A stretch of DNA of 64,000 nucleotides from Cheiracanthium punctorium (taxonomy: Eukaryota > Arthropoda > Arachnida > Araneae > Cheiracanthiidae), in assembly GCA_038373885.1 (NCBI GenBank), contig JAWZYV010017505.1, positions 248,001 through 312,000 on the forward strand, read 5' to 3'. The notes under the pieces are model-generated. The model saw nothing but the letters and a program-made list of their open reading frames with translations. It searched no databases and had not been told where the DNA came from. A program made the translations under genes and the position numbers. Of this stretch, positions 46,262-56,639 are shown piece by piece. Numbering within the stretch: the first letter of the stretch is position 1; each line of letters begins with the position of its first letter.

Positions 46262-47096
46262 CATGGAAGCGTAGCTCAAAAACGAGCTGTGGAAACATAT
46301 GATCACCGACAGCAGCACTTAGCCCAAATGTGTGAACGTGCAGTTCAAACACAAGCAGATGAAACAGATGATTAGTATTTGGAAGGAGAACGACATGGAA
46401 CAGCTAGATGTCGACAAATACTTCGGGTAAACAGTCTAAGTATCTACAAAGCTCCCACAAACGTGTGTACTTATTATCATAGTTTAAAACTTTTTAACAT
46501 GGATTGCATTCACCCTGGAGCTTTGCATTTTTCTGAAGAGTAAAAACAAAAATTAACCGAAACCGTTTTGGGGACTGTAAGATTGATGTAGGACATTCCG
46601 AATTTCCTAATGAATTGGTGTGGTTGTTTCTTGGATGTCACCCACATTTCAAAGAATTCGAAATTTGAAAGCATACTTTACAATGGCTTTGTTCACAGTA
46701 TATGACGAGTAAAACTATTAACGATTTTGGTGTGTACTGCTACGTTGCGAACAGTGTAGGAGTTGATGAATTTTTTTTATAAACTCATTCATCTGACAGT
46801 TCAACTAACTCAAATTCTTGATGCTGAATTTGAACGTCCTCAATATGGACAGATATATTTCTGAAGTAATGAAGACGCTGTTAGTGAATGCATCGCCCAA
46901 GATCTTCGCTGATACCCTCGCTGATCTGCTACAGAAGGAAAGGAGGCACCTTACGTTAAACTACTTTTTGCTCAACTCTGATGGCACCGACCATCGAATA
47001 TTTAGCATCCCTCTTCAAAACAAAGTATATGCCATTGTAACATTGAATCCCGACCAAAGCTTACCTGATAATGTATGGGTGATCCGACAGCGATGA
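46262..47096 (+). pseudogene. Remnant of a Helitron replication/helicase protein, N-terminal region
   Basis: Bases about 46268-46440 translate to a charged block, QKRAVETYDHRQQHLAQMCE then RAVQTQADETDD and a stop. It resembles the Arg/Gln/Glu-rich N-terminal repeats of Helitron-encoded proteins. Downstream pieces in shifting frames include MDCIHPGALHFSEE (position of a zinc-like CxxC block, here damaged) and HSEFPNELVWLFLGCHP. The 92-codon frame at 46818-47096 contains DGTDHRIFSIPLQNKVYAIV, similar in position to a conserved Helitron-protein stretch. Rep catalytic His and Tyr motifs and the helicase domain are not seen. It is dead, and the assignment is moderate. Confidence 0.5.
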
Positions 47097-47689
47097 AAAT
47101 CTATGGCAACTATGAAGATTATTGATACGTGCCAAGGCATTTACGTATTCATAAATTTTACACTTAATGAGCATTTAGATTCTGAGCATGGCTCGGTAAC
47201 CTGGTACTATATATATAATCCAGAAAAAATAACTATTCAACTTTTTTTTCTAAATACCTGTTTAGGAAATACATAAAGAAAACTAGTTCACATAGATACT
47301 TCGCCAAATTCCCTGTCGCGCTTTTTTATTTTATTCATAAATTTTCAAATATAGGATAAAATATATTTAAAAAATCTTAAACAAAGTTTTCATTTTTCTA
47401 GTATTACATTTCATTATAGTAATATTTTTAAAAATAGGTTTACTAAAAGGAAGAAGATAAAATGCATATTTTGATGATAAATGCTGCTTTGGCTTAAATA
47501 AGAACAATGACTGCGACTGGGTGGCATTAGCTCGTACTTATTAACACTATGCGACAGTATCTTTACACTGGGCGGCACTAGTGCCACCGATTTTGTATGT
47601 TAAAATATGCTCTCCGCTGCTGCTGTTCTCAGCGTGGAAATGTCATCGATTTTGATACCGCATATGTTAGCGCGTATTATGTAAGTAGA

Positions 47690-48005
47690 TTACTTTAAAA
47701 TAATTTTAATAAAATACCTGCAATTTGATGGAAGTTTTATCATATACAAAGTTTTGCATAAATGGCCTTTGATAAATTTAAAGTGTACTAATTGAGGATG
47801 TTTAAAAAACATTACCGGATATAAAAGTGGAAGATTTTTTTTTTTTGAGTGGGGGGGGGGGTTTCCCGTCGTAAATAATTTTGATAAAATACCTGCAATT
47901 TAATTGCAGTTTTATCAGTTACAAGGTTTTGTATAAATGGCCTACGGTAAATTTAAAGTGTAGTAATTGAAGATGTTTAAAAAACTTTTCCGGATATAAA
48001 AGTGT
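47690..48005. repeat. Tandem duplication of a roughly 180-bp unit in the right arm
   Basis: The block from AATAAAATACCTGCAATTT to GATGTTTAAAAAAC occurs at about 47700-47815 and again at about 47883-47985. The left arm has one copy (about 36430-36530, inverted), so this duplication postdates the arms. Confidence 0.8.
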
Positions 48006-48048
48006 CGGGAGCTGGGGAGAGGGTCCCGTACTAAACACCTTACCTGAG

Positions 48049-48171
48049 CAGGGGCGTAGCCAGCGGGGGATATCCCCCCGAAATTTTTGGATTAGTGATA
48101 AAAATCCGTCTATTTATACACAAATAATTTCATATCCCCCCCCCCGAAAAATTTTCCTGGCTACGCGCCTG
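48049..48171. mobile_element. hAT-type MITE, CAGGGGCGTAGCCAG family, copy 3
   Basis: Ends CAGGGGCGTAGCCAG and CTGGCTACGCGCCTG are inverted copies, flanked by direct CCTGAG hexamers (48043-48048 and 48172-48177). The internal sequence around GGATTAGTGAT matches copy 1 (33020). At 123 bp it is the shortest copy here. Confidence 0.75.
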
Positions 48172-49364
48172 CCTGAGGGACCAAAATCCTGTAGGCGGTG
48201 TTGCGCTGCGAAAGTTAACGTATTTTCCACTATTTTCAAGTAGTCAAAGGACACTTTAATTTACTTTGACAGTAGTACTAAAAGAGCTCCGATTCGAATA
48301 TCAATATCTGTAAAAATTAAAATCGAAGAAAAAGTCCATACATATTGACATCACATTCCTAGAAAATATAATTGGGAATTCTATCTTCCGTCAAATGTCA
48401 AACAAATAAACTATAATCAATTTACTCATTTCGTTTATGTTCCGTTAAAAATAAAACTGGTCGATTCAATAGAGGATTAATTCCAGCTTTCATTTCTGAA
48501 ATGAACTACAAATCCATCAACATTTTTCTTTTCGATACAGTCGCGATCTTAATGTGACTTGTCTGGAACCAACTTACGACTGATACAGTAGAAACCAATG
48601 ACATGAATTCCTCTTCCACGAAATAGAACTGCCTATAAATGATATCAGTTGCAGTTACGGCAGATATTGAATGCTAAGTAATATTCTCGCAAGCCGTAAA
48701 CAGTCCCGTCTTTCCAGCAGCCTGGATAGAATATAAAAGAAATTTATTAAGATGAACCATAAATATGAAACCACTGTGTGAGAATCGCGGAAGAAAAAAG
48801 TTGGTGGTTATTGGGGAGGGGGGGGGAGAAAAATGGCTTATGTTTGGCTACTTGACAAATACCTCGCTTAGGAAGGCAGTAAAACAGACGACAGTGAAGA
48901 GTAGTACTTTCCTTTTGAGTGAATTTTGAAGGAATATAAAACGGTCATTTTGATGACCGTTTTAATTACCTTTTAACAGGTAATTTGAATGACAGTAATA
49001 AAATCTTTGAAAATTTCTTTTTAATTAAAATTATCCGTAGTTTAAAGGAATTAGATGCTCTGATTGCGTAGACAGCGGCGGGTTTGCTAGCGCATATGCT
49101 GTCTCTGGGAGAGCATTTAAAAAATCTGAAGAGAGAAGCAACTACATGGGCAGAAGAGGATTCGCTCCGCCGCCACGTTATTCTAAAATATTAAATTAAA
49201 AAAAAAACTAACGAGTCTGTAAACATGGGAATCCTCCACCACCCCCCTAAACGAAGTCGATAGGGAATGTTGAGTATGATTTAGAATGAAAATATAAGAA
49301 CATAGTCTGCAGACAGAAAAATCTCGAAGATATAGCTCCCAGCCATCTGTAGTTCTACTGATCT

Positions 49365-49520
49365 CTTAGGATTATGAAGTATCTCTTAGAAGTATCTCCT
49401 ATTATGAAGTATCTTCTTAGGATTATTAAGTATCTCCTATGAAGTATCTCCTGGTCATGAAGTATCTTCTTAGGATTATTAAGTATCTCCTATGAAGTAT
49501 CTCCTGGTCATGAAGTATCT
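49365..49520. repeat. 53-bp minisatellite in copy C
   Basis: Two near-identical 53-bp units (49406-49458 and 49459-49511) built from GAAGTATCT(T/C)CT motifs, with partial units on both sides. Copies A and B have no such expansion, so it arose locally. Confidence 0.85.
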
Positions 49521-49804
49521 CTTATGATTATGAAAGTGAACTAATTTTGAAAAAAAAAATGATTAATATTTCGCAGACACAAATTGACAAATATTTGACA
49601 AATATATTCACTTCTTCTGTCTGCTCAAAAGAAGTTCAATATATCACGGCCTATGGCCACGGACATTTACTAAGTCGCGAGTTTAAAGTACATTTCATCG
49701 AAGATCAACGATTAAAAAAAAATTAAAATATGTAAATGAAGTAATTGCTACCGAAAAATGATGATACAGGATTCGATGCTGTATTAAAGTAATTCACAAA
49801 ATTA

Positions 49805-50314
49805 TTAGGTTGTAACGAAAGTTTCCCGCCACCGGAAACATCGTCAGTACACAGTTCGCGTTAGCGTATTTGCTCATATTTTTCCAAACGATTTTTGGCG
49901 TTTGAAAGAAAGAGACTTATTTTATAGCACTGTGTTGTGAAATCTGTAAAAAAATATAGTTATCATTAAGTACAAGGTGCCTTAAAAGGAACTATCACTC
50001 TAGCGGATTAGAACCATCATTTACTTCCAGTTCTGTTGCAAAAAGTCAGCTACAAAATACCAAAGAATTATGTGTACTGCTTTAAGTACTATTGTTGTAT
50101 CATGTGTCACTGTGCAGGTTTGGTACAGAAAGTTCAAAAACAAGGACTATGACATTTAAGAAGCAGAGAGCTCTGGCTGGTCTATTGATGTTGATGAGGC
50201 CAGCCTGCGAGAACCTGTGGAAGAAGATTAGTAATTAGCCACTCGACAGTTATCTGAGGAGTTAGAAGTTAGTTTTTCATGCAGAATTGGCGGAAAACTT
50301 TCGTTACAACCTGA
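49805..50314 (+). mobile_element. Mariner deletion derivative (second copy)
   Basis: Ends TTAGGTTGTAACGAAAG and TCAGGTTGTAACGAAAG (right, reversed) with TA outside (49803-49804 and 50315-50316). Copy B shows the unfilled site (CACAAAATTAGACTAC reversed), confirming both boundaries. Inside is the same degraded transposase block (TTTGGTACAGAAAGTTCAA) as in 16270-16859. Confidence 0.9.
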
Positions 50315-50499
50315 TACATTACTAGAATGTTTCTCTCTCAGAGTGGATATTGAAAAGCAATTTCCAATGAAGTTGTTTTTTCTCTGTTTATATAATTCGT
50401 ATATGTAATACCTTCAAAAGCATTTTAAAATCAATGGATTTGAAATGATTTATCTTTCCTGTGTAATCTTTATCCTGTTAACTCAAATTTTCTAAAGTT

Positions 50500-50986
50500 C
50501 TACGAGGATGGTTTATAAAGCAAGGCAATAAGAAATTTAACAAAAATGTAGTTTAACCAAGAAAAGCATTTGTTACAAATTATTTTACACTGTAACCTCT
50601 CTGGCATCAAAGTATCCAGCTGTATACGAAACTGTCGAAGAGTTGGAACAAAATAGGGACCTGGTCACTGACCCTCTTAAATAAAGCTTTCTGAAAGACG
50701 TCACTGATTTGTAATTATCGTTCTTTTAGGCGACTCTTCAACAGCCCTAAGGGATAGAAATCAGTAGAGGTGAGGTCTGGCCTGTAGGGAGGATACCCCA
50801 ATACATTCCATTGGAAGAACGGTAGTCAACCATAGGTCCGACCCAGCTCCAACAATTAGCATTTGTTTGTTCCCATCGTCTGTTGATATTAGACATAGAA
50901 TTTCGCTTAATCGGAGAATACGTGATCAAGCGTAATGTGATTTGACGTAAGAGCTCTTATTACCTTACTTTTTGAATCACATACGC
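50500..50986 (-). mobile_element. Fossil mariner derivative in copy C
   Basis: Counterpart of 34301-34763: ACGAGGATGGTTTATAAAGC at one end and TTACCTTACTTTTTGAATCA at the other. Interior frames are degraded. Confidence 0.6.
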
Positions 50987-51840
50987 AATGTTAAATTTTT
51001 GCTAGGCTTAAGGAAATGTTTGAGAAAGGATGTTTTTAACGGTTTGTAATAGTTTAATTCCTAGAAAAAATTAAACATATGAAACTTCTTTTGTAAGATA
51101 ATGTATGTCTAGTAATTTTACTTTTGCGAAATATGAAATAGTCTTTCGCTTCCATTCCCTTACATCATATCTTGAATATTGATGACGGAATACTGCCGGC
51201 ACTTTAATAGAGCTATTGAAAAAAATGAATACATTTCTCGATGATGCATGCTTTTAAAAGGAAAATGTCCTCACATTGGTTTTGCAGAACTGAAATATAA
51301 AAAAAAACAAGAAAATAACCAATAACCGAAATCTCCTGGCAGGAAATGTTCTAAACATCTAGAAACATTCACATAACGAATGCTTTTAAGGGTTCTTTCA
51401 ATGTGACCACGTGAATAAATGGAATTTACGATAAATTTGATAGGTTTTGGAAGAACTGAAGTAAATATGAGCCGCGAAAAACATGGTGTTTTCTGCAAAA
51501 ACATGCAAAAGTGCGGAAGTGTCATAATTTTAAATTAGGGAGGCAGGTATGTAAAATCATTTTTTCTACATAACATTCAAATAGATAGATATTCAACAAG
51601 ATTTTAATTACGAACGAGCTTTGCTTAAACATGCAATTCATGTTTGTTACGCCTTAAAGAATTTTAGAGATACATTCTTTCTTCCTTTCATGAAAAATGG
51701 CCACCCTCCGCAGTTTTTCACATCCCTACCCTCCTTCGAGTACTGTATTCAAAATGTCTGGACATCACTTTTTCTATATTTGTGAGTGCTTTATTTTACA
51801 GCAATAATTTTATGAATATCCTTTTTTATCTTCCTTGTAT

Positions 51841-52270
51841 GAAGTAAAAGGAAACTCTGCGAAGAACATCGTGTTTGAAACGACGTCCGAATAATTCACC
51901 CCCATTAATTGTCTACAAACGGATGAATAACATCTTTCAAGATATGAATTTTTTTATGAGTTCCAGCATAATTTCACGCTCTCTCTCCTTCACGGAATTT
52001 TGTATTAACGTAAGAGTTTAGTTTGTTTAAGCAGTGGCGTAGCGAAGGTGGGGTGAGGTGGGGAGGGGGGGTTATAAGGGGTCTATCATGCCCCGGATGC
52101 TCATCAAAGACACCTACTTAGAAGGCCATACTTTCTAAGGTAGGTGAAGTTGCGGTAACTGAGGACAACGAGCTTGAGATCAGTTAAAAGAAAAATTTAT
52201 TGGTTAATTAATGAAAAAGTTAGCTTGAAACAAACATTATACTTTCTGCTACCAGTCCCCACCCATAACA
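51841..52270. other. Short AT-rich stretch with an eroded hAT-family terminus
   Basis: GCAGTGGCGTAGCG at about 52032-52045, followed by a G-rich run, resembles the end of the CAGTGGCGTAGCCAG MITE family. I see no partner end, so it is probably a solo or truncated terminus. Confidence 0.45.
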
Positions 52271-52512
52271 TCCCAGAGAGCACAGCAAACTTGCATCAAA
52301 CTTGCAGCAAGCTTGATTTATCAAGTCAATAAACTTGAATTAAGCTTGAAAATTTCAAGCGTGTAAGCTTAATGCAAGCTTGAATCAAGTGTTCTGGTTT
52401 ACACTTGCACTAGAACAAGCGTAAACTAGAAGGGGCCCCATAAAGGGGCCTCCAATACTACCCATAGATGACTCTTTAATGTCATTTGATTAATCTTTGA
52501 ATTTAAAAATAT

Positions 52513-52729
52513 TTGAAGGTCAAGAATTAGAAAGAATGTGAACTGTAATGCCTGCTGTATTTTTATTATTTATTGCTTTTCCATCTTTACGTTTATTATA
52601 TTTAATGAATGTTAGGAAATTTGAAAGTCAAGAATTAGAAAGAATTTGAACTGTATTAACTGCTGTATTTTTATTATTTATTACTTTTCCATCTTTACGT
52701 TTATTATATTTAATGAATGTTAGGAAATT
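52513..52729. repeat. Tandem duplication, 108-bp period
   Basis: Units at 52513-52620 and 52621-52729 share GTCAAGAATTAGAAAGAAT and a TTTAATGAATGTTAGGAAAT end, with few differences. The duplication lies in the foldback loop between the two CAAGCTTG arms. Confidence 0.9.
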
Positions 52730-52970
52730 ACACTTGCCCACAAGCTGGGCTAGTGCAAACTAGAACACTTGATTCAAGCTTGCATTAAGCTTGACATAGC
52801 AAGCTTGAATCAAGTTTGACATAGCAAGCTTAATTTCAAGCTTAAAAAATTTTTCTTAAAAAAAATTTCCTAAGTACACGGGGCGCCGGTCGGCGAACTC
52901 GCCCCACATATTTTATTTTTCCACGCATTTTCGCCTCTACGCTGCAATTTCAAGTTATCTTATTCTGTTA

Positions 52971-55268
52971 CAGTCGAACTTCGATAACTCGGCTTCCTAT
53001 AAGTCGAATAATCCGCTAACTCGAAATTTTAATCAAGGCCCGAATCATTCCTATACTTTTCTTTAAAAAACTGTCTCGATAACTCGAAGTGATAGACTTC
53101 CCCGGTAAAAACACAATTCAGTTCAAAACCGAATGCCAGTCCACTCATGTCTTCCTTCTGTGAAATGCAATGGCATCCACTTACGTCACACATTCTTGGA
53201 ATGCCCTTCACCCCCCTCCCCTCCATTGTCCGAGAGGGTAAACAGATAAGAGATTGTGGAGGGAAGGGGAGGTTGGAGTGGGACTGAACAAAGACTCCAA
53301 GGTGGTCACTGTCTTGGGGGAGGGTTCACTTTGGAGAATCTAGAACACCTGTTTTGTGAGGGGGAAATTCTGTCCTTCCCGGCCGCGTGTAGAAAAGTTG
53401 CACATTCCTGATAAGGATTCCCAGCTGGACGCTCTTCTTTCTCTGACTCCGTGACGCTGCAGTTGCGTTCTTTGAATTGCGCTTGTTGAATTAATCAGCA
53501 TTTTGTATCCATAATGGCTAAGCGGAAATTGATCACGCTTACTTTAGATCAAAAAGCAAACCTTATTTTGGAGATTGAAAAAAATCCTCAGTTGAAAAAG
53601 AAAGATGTGGCTGCTAAGTATGGCATACCTCCAAACACTTTATCTACGATTTTGAAAGATAAACAAAAGATTTTGAGCCGCCATGAATCGGGTGCCGACT
53701 CTTCGAGCAAACGCGCAAAAAAGTGTGCTTTTCCTGACGTCGAAGCAGCACTCCTGAAATGGTTCGAGACACACCGAAGCAAGAACATTCCCCTGAGCGG
53801 AGTGTTACTGAAAGAAAAAGCCACGGACTTCGCTCACCTGCTGAACGTCGATGGATTCAATGCCAGTACAGGATGGCTGGACAAGTTCAAAGCCAGGAAC
53901 AAGATCGTGTTCCGCACCCTACACGGACAAGCAAAGGATGTTTCAGATGAAACATGCGAGAACTGGAGGAAGAGTTTGCCACAGCTTCTACAGTCATATG
54001 AACCCAAAGATGTTTTCAACCTAGATGAAACCGGACTCTTTTTTAAATGCATGCCGAACAAGACAATGATGTATCGCAATGAGAAATGCTCTGGTGGAAA
54101 GCTCAGCAAAGAACGATTGACAATTCTGGTAGGGGCAAACGCCAATGGGACTGAAAAACTGCCTTTGATGGTCATCGGCAAGACAAAGAAGCCCCGGTGC
54201 TTAAAGAATGTAAAATCACTGCCCGTGGAGTACCATGCAAATCAAAAAGCTTGGATGACATTGAACTTGTTCGAGATGTACATACGGAAACTGGATTCAA
54301 AGTTTTTCAACCAAAACAGAAAAGTGTTGCTCTTCGTGGACAACTGTACTGCTCACGGTGATATCACAAACTTGTCCGCGATTAAGTTGCTCTTCCTGCC
54401 GGCCAACACAACGGCAAAACTTCAACCTGCAGATCAAGGCCTCATTAAGTGCCTGAAGCATGCCTATCGAAAACGCTTAGTGCGCCAATCCATCGAGGAT
54501 GTGGAGAATGGCGTAGAGCACAAAATCAATGTGCTAGATGCCATGCGCCTCATTTCGCACTCCTGGGAGAGTGATGTTTCTCAAACGGTGATCGAGAACT
54601 GTTTCAAGAGCTGTGGTTTCTTCAGTGCAAATGACAGTGAAGCGAAAGACGACAATTGGGATCCCTTTGAAGGCATGGGTGATATGGACTGGGAAAAAGA
54701 TTTCATGTGCATCGATGACAATATTGCAACGTCAGAACCCTTGTCTGACGAGGCAATAGTGAATGCAGTTTGCGGAGAGCCCGAAGGAGATGAGGACGAA
54801 GAAGAGGCTGAAATCCCCCCTCCTCCAACAAGCAAGCAAGCGCAGGACGCTGTTCACATCTTACAACAATACCTGGAGAACACCGAAGGCACAGACAACA
54901 CCCTATTTAACTGTGTTCAAAAATTAGGTGACTTTGTGAATGCCAACAACCTTAAAAAATGCAAACAACAAAAAATAACTGTTTTTTTCAAATGAGATTT
55001 ACACGGTATGTATACTAATTAATATGTAATGAGGCCAAATTTTGTGAGTTTTAATAAATCTTTTGACCCCATTCTTCTCTTGTTGTTTACATAGGCTATT
55101 AAAAAATTGAAATGCGTACAACTATAGTATTATGGCACATATCAAACCATGTCGACCCATCTTAAGTGCCAGTAGAGGGGAATGGGAGGTAACTTCGATA
55201 ACTCGAACTTCGGATAAGTCGAATATTTTTTAGGGTCCCTGGGACTTCGAGTTATCGAAGTTCGACTG
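52971..55268 (+). mobile_element. Complete pogo/Tigger-type DNA transposon
   Basis: Perfect 20-base inverted ends beginning CAGTCGAACTTCGATAACTC, flanked by TA (52969-52970 and 55269-55270). The total length of 2,298 bp holds one intact transposase. The GATAACTCGAA motif recurs just inside both ends (about 53084 and about 55197), likely extra transposase binding sites. All parts expected of an autonomous element are present. Confidence 0.96.
53514..54995 (+). CDS. Pogo/Tigger transposase (CENP-B-like), DDD, apparently intact
   Basis: The protein has 493 residues without interruption. Residues about 5-55 form the pipsqueak-type helix-turn-helix (KKKDVAAKYGIPPNTLSTIL). Residues about 72-138 form the CENP-B-type second DNA-binding domain (ASTGWLDKFKARNKI). 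The catalytic core has Asp171 (FNLDETGLFF), Asp276 (FVDNCTAHG) and Asp307 (QPADQGLIK), with 30 residues between the last two. The C-terminus has an acidic stretch (GDEDEEEAEIPPPP), common in this group. It would cut and paste the element at TA sites in the nucleus. Codons are less AT-rich than the surroundings, in keeping with a recent insertion. ATG at 53514 is the first in frame and follows about 540 bp of 5' sequence. Confidence 0.96.
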   Translation: MAKRKLITLTLDQKANLILEIEKNPQLKKKDVAAKYGIPPNTLSTILKDKQKILSRHESGADSSSKRAKKCAFPDVEAALLKWFETHRSKNIPLSGVLLKEKATDFAHLLNVDGFNASTGWLDKFKARNKIVFRTLHGQAKDVSDETCENWRKSLPQLLQSYEPKDVFNLDETGLFFKCMPNKTMMYRNEKCSGGKLSKERLTILVGANANGTEKLPLMVIGKTKKPRCLKNVKSLPVEYHANQKAWMTLNLFEMYIRKLDSKFFNQNRKVLLFVDNCTAHGDITNLSAIKLLFLPANTTAKLQPADQGLIKCLKHAYRKRLVRQSIEDVENGVEHKINVLDAMRLISHSWESDVSQTVIENCFKSCGFFSANDSEAKDDNWDPFEGMGDMDWEKDFMCIDDNIATSEPLSDEAIVNAVCGEPEGDEDEEEAEIPPPPTSKQAQDAVHILQQYLENTEGTDNTLFNCVQKLGDFVNANNLKKCKQQKITVFFK

Positions 55269-55270
55269 TA

Positions 55271-55352
55271 CCATCAAACGTCCGGGCTAGGATCGAACAC
55301 GGTATCTTTGGGTTGGGAGGCCCGCGTCATAACCACTCGGCCAACCTGAGTC
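55271..55352 (-). mobile_element. tRNA-like SINE head, interrupted by the Tigger element
   Basis: On the minus strand TTGGCCGAGTGGTT (about 55331-55344) matches an RNA polymerase III A box and GTGTTCGATCCTAG (about 55287-55300) a B box, at tRNA-like spacing. This resembles a Leu/Ser-type tRNA-derived SINE head. The SINE body would continue on the far side of the Tigger element (leftward from 52968 to about 52870). I do not see a clean acceptor stem, so a working tRNA gene is unlikely. Confidence 0.6.
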
Positions 55353-55359
55353 GGGCGGA

Positions 55360-56455
55360 TATGACTAAGTTTGATGTGACTGTTCACTCCGTTTTCTGGC
55401 GAGATCTAGTGACCGATATGTTGATCTGTTCCTTTTTTTTTTCCATGGGATGCATCAAAATTAAAATAATGTTACGTGTGATTTAGAGACTCTACTAATA
55501 GGGAAATAAACATAATATAAACTTAACAGCAGCACACGTTTTAAAACTTTCAATATCGCAACACTCATGTTGTGTCGAATGAGACAAACGACGACTCAAA
55601 TCGAGACAAACGACTGATTTTGAAATCAATTTCGTAGTATAATTGTATTTTATTTTGAAGAATTTCCATATTTGGAAATATAGAATCTTTTTTTTTTAAT
55701 TCTATGGTCAAGTACATTTATGACTGATGATAAATTATTTTGTGGCGGCCAGAGCCTGATCATAAGTGGTCGGGGCCCCGGGGCAAGAGGTTATTTTGGG
55801 GCCCCCATACTACTATCACAAGCATTTTAATTTATTTTTGTTTGCTGTTGCATTTTCCCGACATAAAAATAAAACATTTTTAAAGAATACTAAAACTGAA
55901 TTAAAATTACATATTTATTTATACTTATTTAGAACAAGACTATGTATTTAAAAGTGATTTTAATATTTTTTTTAGTCCGTTTGTATTATTAGCGCATGGG
56001 TGCGCAAATTCCAGGAATGGCAATTACGAGGCATGGGAGCAAAGTTTCTCACTCCAAAAAATTTTCTTGATACACCAAAAAGTTCGAAATTTTCTTTACT
56101 TCATCACGAAATAAAAAATGTTAACTAATGGATATTTTGTGATAAGCATATATATATATATGGCCATACCATACGTTTTCAAAAACTCCTAACTTCTTGT
56201 TTATTGATCTATGAGTCTTAACTAACTAAATTGTGTTAATTATATTAAAATTTATTTTAGGGCTAATTAATTAGTTAATGGAATTACTAATGTTAATTAG
56301 ATGTAAATAAAACTAAAACTCCCCTCGTGTTACACTTCAGAGGGGCTTATCCCATTTATTCCTTCCCCTTGAGTGTTCTAATGTCCAGGTTTTGTGCGAT
56401 AATAAAATAAAACACAACTTTTACGAACTTTTCTTTTTTTAATGTCCAGCGACAG
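55360..56455. other. AT-rich DNA inside the composite element region, no gene
   Basis: No recognisable coding frame; the frame at 55766-55951 lacks motifs. A GC-rich patch at about 55745-55810 (GTCGGGGCCCCGGGGC) may be a fragment of another MITE. Confidence 0.45.
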
Positions 56456-56639
56456 ATGGCGCCATCACAGAAGCTTCCTTTTCAAGCTGTAATCAAGTTG
56501 TATTCAAGGTTGACAGTTCAAATTGACTTCTCAACCATGCTGCAGGCTTAAAATGAATTGAACTGTCAAGCTTGTATTAATACGTCAAATTCAAAGAAAT
56601 TTCAAGCTTGATTTGCTAATGTGCTGTCTGGGATATGAG

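Larger units (their letters stand above)
42740..51840 (-). repeat. Right arm of the large inverted repeat
   Basis: Inverse match of the left arm (33430-40370). Right-arm-specific insertions are about 43.85-47.69 kb (with Helitron protein remnants), a hAT MITE at 48049, a minisatellite at 49.4 kb and a mariner at 49805. The arm is longer than the left one because of these. Confidence 0.85.
48215..51840 (-). repeat. Dispersed repeat family 2, copy C
   Basis: Inverse orientation relative to copies A and B. It carries a mariner insertion (49805-50314) that copy B lacks and a local 53-bp minisatellite. It keeps the empty TTAA site for copy A's 22358 element. Confidence 0.85.
52271..56633. mobile_element. 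Composite TIR/foldback element with CAAGCTTG motifs, split by a SINE and a Tigger
   Basis: TCCCAGAGAGCACAGCAAA at the left and TCCCAGACAGCACATTAGC (reversed) at the right are inverted ends. Both run into clusters of CAAGCTTG palindromes and half sites. Inside the left part, 52365-52405 and 52752-52792 are inverted copies (39 of 41 identical), making a foldback. Without the inserted Tigger it is about 2.1 kb. No coding region of its own is seen. I could not find a matching target duplication, so the pairing of these two ends is inferred. Confidence 0.6.

Noticed and set aside
46818..47096. 92-codon frame as an independent gene
   Set aside because: It starts within a run of degraded Helitron-like blocks and is best read as part of that remnant, not as a separate gene.
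53588..54835. Minus-strand and out-of-frame open frames within the Tigger transposase
   Set aside because: Shadows of the intact 493-codon gene, with no motifs of their own.
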